This document shows positions 5,083-5,465 of a stretch of 5,465 nucleotides of DNA, piece after piece. The position numbers and the translations under genes were made by a program. The stretch comes from Deltaproteobacteria bacterium (GTDB taxonomy: Bacteria; Desulfobacterota; DSM-4660; Desulfatiglandales; Desulfatiglandaceae). Below the pieces are notes generated by a model. That model was not told where the DNA came from and ran no database searches. It was given only the letters and a program-made list of their open reading frames with translations. How positions within the stretch are numbered: the stretch's first letter is position 1; every line of letters begins with the position of its first letter. The stretch covers positions 1 to 5,465 of the forward strand of contig JAFDAP010000208.1 of the NCBI GenBank assembly GCA_019313765.1. Direction: 5' to 3'.

Positions 5083-5168
5083 CGGCTAAAGGTTTTTTTA
5101 ATAGGTGAACTATTACCAAATATAACCGGTTGAATTGCCGTAAAGTTTTGAGGCACCTGAATATTTCT

Positions 5169-5465
5169 ATGGGACAAATCATTTCCATCTCCAACCAGAA
5201 AGGCGGCGTGGGTAAGACAACCACTGCCGTTAACCTTTCTTCTTCCCTTGCTGCTGCGGAGAAGACCTGTCTGCTTATCGACTGCGATCCACAGGGCAAT
5301 GCAACCACGGGCCTGGGAATCGATCGCTCCGGTCTGGAAAAGGGTGTTTTTGACATGTTGCTGGGGGATGTGTCAGATAATGAGGTGATCACCGAAACAG
5401 CACTCTCGCGGTTACACCTGATCGGTGCAACCAGGGCTCTGATTGGTGCAGAGGTTGAGATGGTC
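5169..5465 (+). CDS. parA: Chromosome-partitioning ATPase ParA/Soj (3' end beyond window)
   Basis: The first 99 residues of a ParA/Soj-family ATPase, cut by the window edge; family members are usually about 250-270 residues. It starts MGQIISISNQKGGVGKTTT. The deviant Walker A motif KGGVGKTT (11-18) has signature Lys11 and catalytic Lys16. LLIDCDPQGNAT (35-46) is the Walker A' motif typical of chromosomal ParA. There is no N-terminal DNA-binding extension, as in Soj rather than plasmid type Ia ParA. ParA-ATP coats the nucleoid and pulls ParB-parS complexes apart. The nearby parS site supports this role over a MinD or other MRP-type ATPase. The ATG has only a distant GAGG (15 nt upstream), but the start position fits the family N-terminus. 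A parB gene probably follows. Confidence 0.95.
   Translation, partial: MGQIISISNQKGGVGKTTTAVNLSSSLAAAEKTCLLIDCDPQGNATTGLGIDRSGLEKGVFDMLLGDVSDNEVITETALSRLHLIGATRALIGAEVEMV

Larger units (their letters stand above)
4373..5168. other. Gene-free, repeat-rich spacer between hypE and parA
   Basis: These 796 bp between the divergent hypE and parA contain no convincing gene. From left to right they hold the hypE ribosome binding site, a GC-rich hairpin block (about 4420-4525), a 9-bp tandem duplication (CATTCGGCC at 4539-4547 and 4548-4556), a long imperfect inverted repeat (4598-4611 with 4651-4666), a nested AT-rich hairpin (about 4696-4736), the parS site (4780-4795), and an ACAGGAT/ATCCTGT repeat cluster (4867-5082) enclosing another hairpin. 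The density of hairpins suggests that successive small repeat elements accumulated in the spacer. Confidence 0.7.

Noticed and set aside
5069..5392. A 107-codon minus-strand frame at the right end
   Set aside because: It is antisense to the clearly conserved parA start.

Overview
The window looks like origin-proximal chromosome from a sulfate-reducing deltaproteobacterium (Desulfobacterota, probably Desulfobacterales-like). This placement is an inference. It rests on a divergent DnaA whose wording (for example 'FTFDRFIVG' and 'FAYSASKALA') resembles, from memory, DnaA proteins of that group, on a HypE that implies [NiFe]-hydrogenase maturation, and on intergenic repeat families that I recall from such genomes. 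No phage, IS transposase, CRISPR, tRNA or rRNA gene is visible.

Layout. Positions 1-256 are non-coding and carry inverted-repeat structure. A minus-strand pair follows: dnaA (511-1860) and, downstream, a short two-helix membrane protein (257-514) joined to it by an ATGA stop/start overlap. A 583-bp AT-rich spacer (1861-2443) separates dnaA from the divergently transcribed ddl. The spacer holds several near-consensus DnaA boxes, a 17-bp direct repeat and three copies of GGCGAGATT, so it is a candidate oriC or dnaA regulatory region. ddl (2444-3379, plus) runs tail-to-tail into hypE (3362-4372, minus), and their coding ends overlap by 18 bp. A 796-bp gene-free stretch (4373-5168) is filled with hairpin-forming repeats and contains a near-perfect parS site (4780-4795). 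The window ends inside parA/soj (5169 to the edge, plus).

How it fits together. DnaA (replication initiation), parS and ParA (origin segregation) are the expected content of a chromosomal origin neighbourhood. Ddl makes the D-Ala-D-Ala dipeptide of peptidoglycan and HypE helps make the CN ligands of [NiFe]-hydrogenase. Both are complete single genes without their usual partners nearby in the window.

Novelty. I do not see a clearly new multi-gene system. The items most worth checking are the unusual DnaA (altered Walker A, sensor I and DNA-binding signature) with its possible matching origin, the uncharacterised membrane gene coupled to dnaA, and the layered repeats next to parS.
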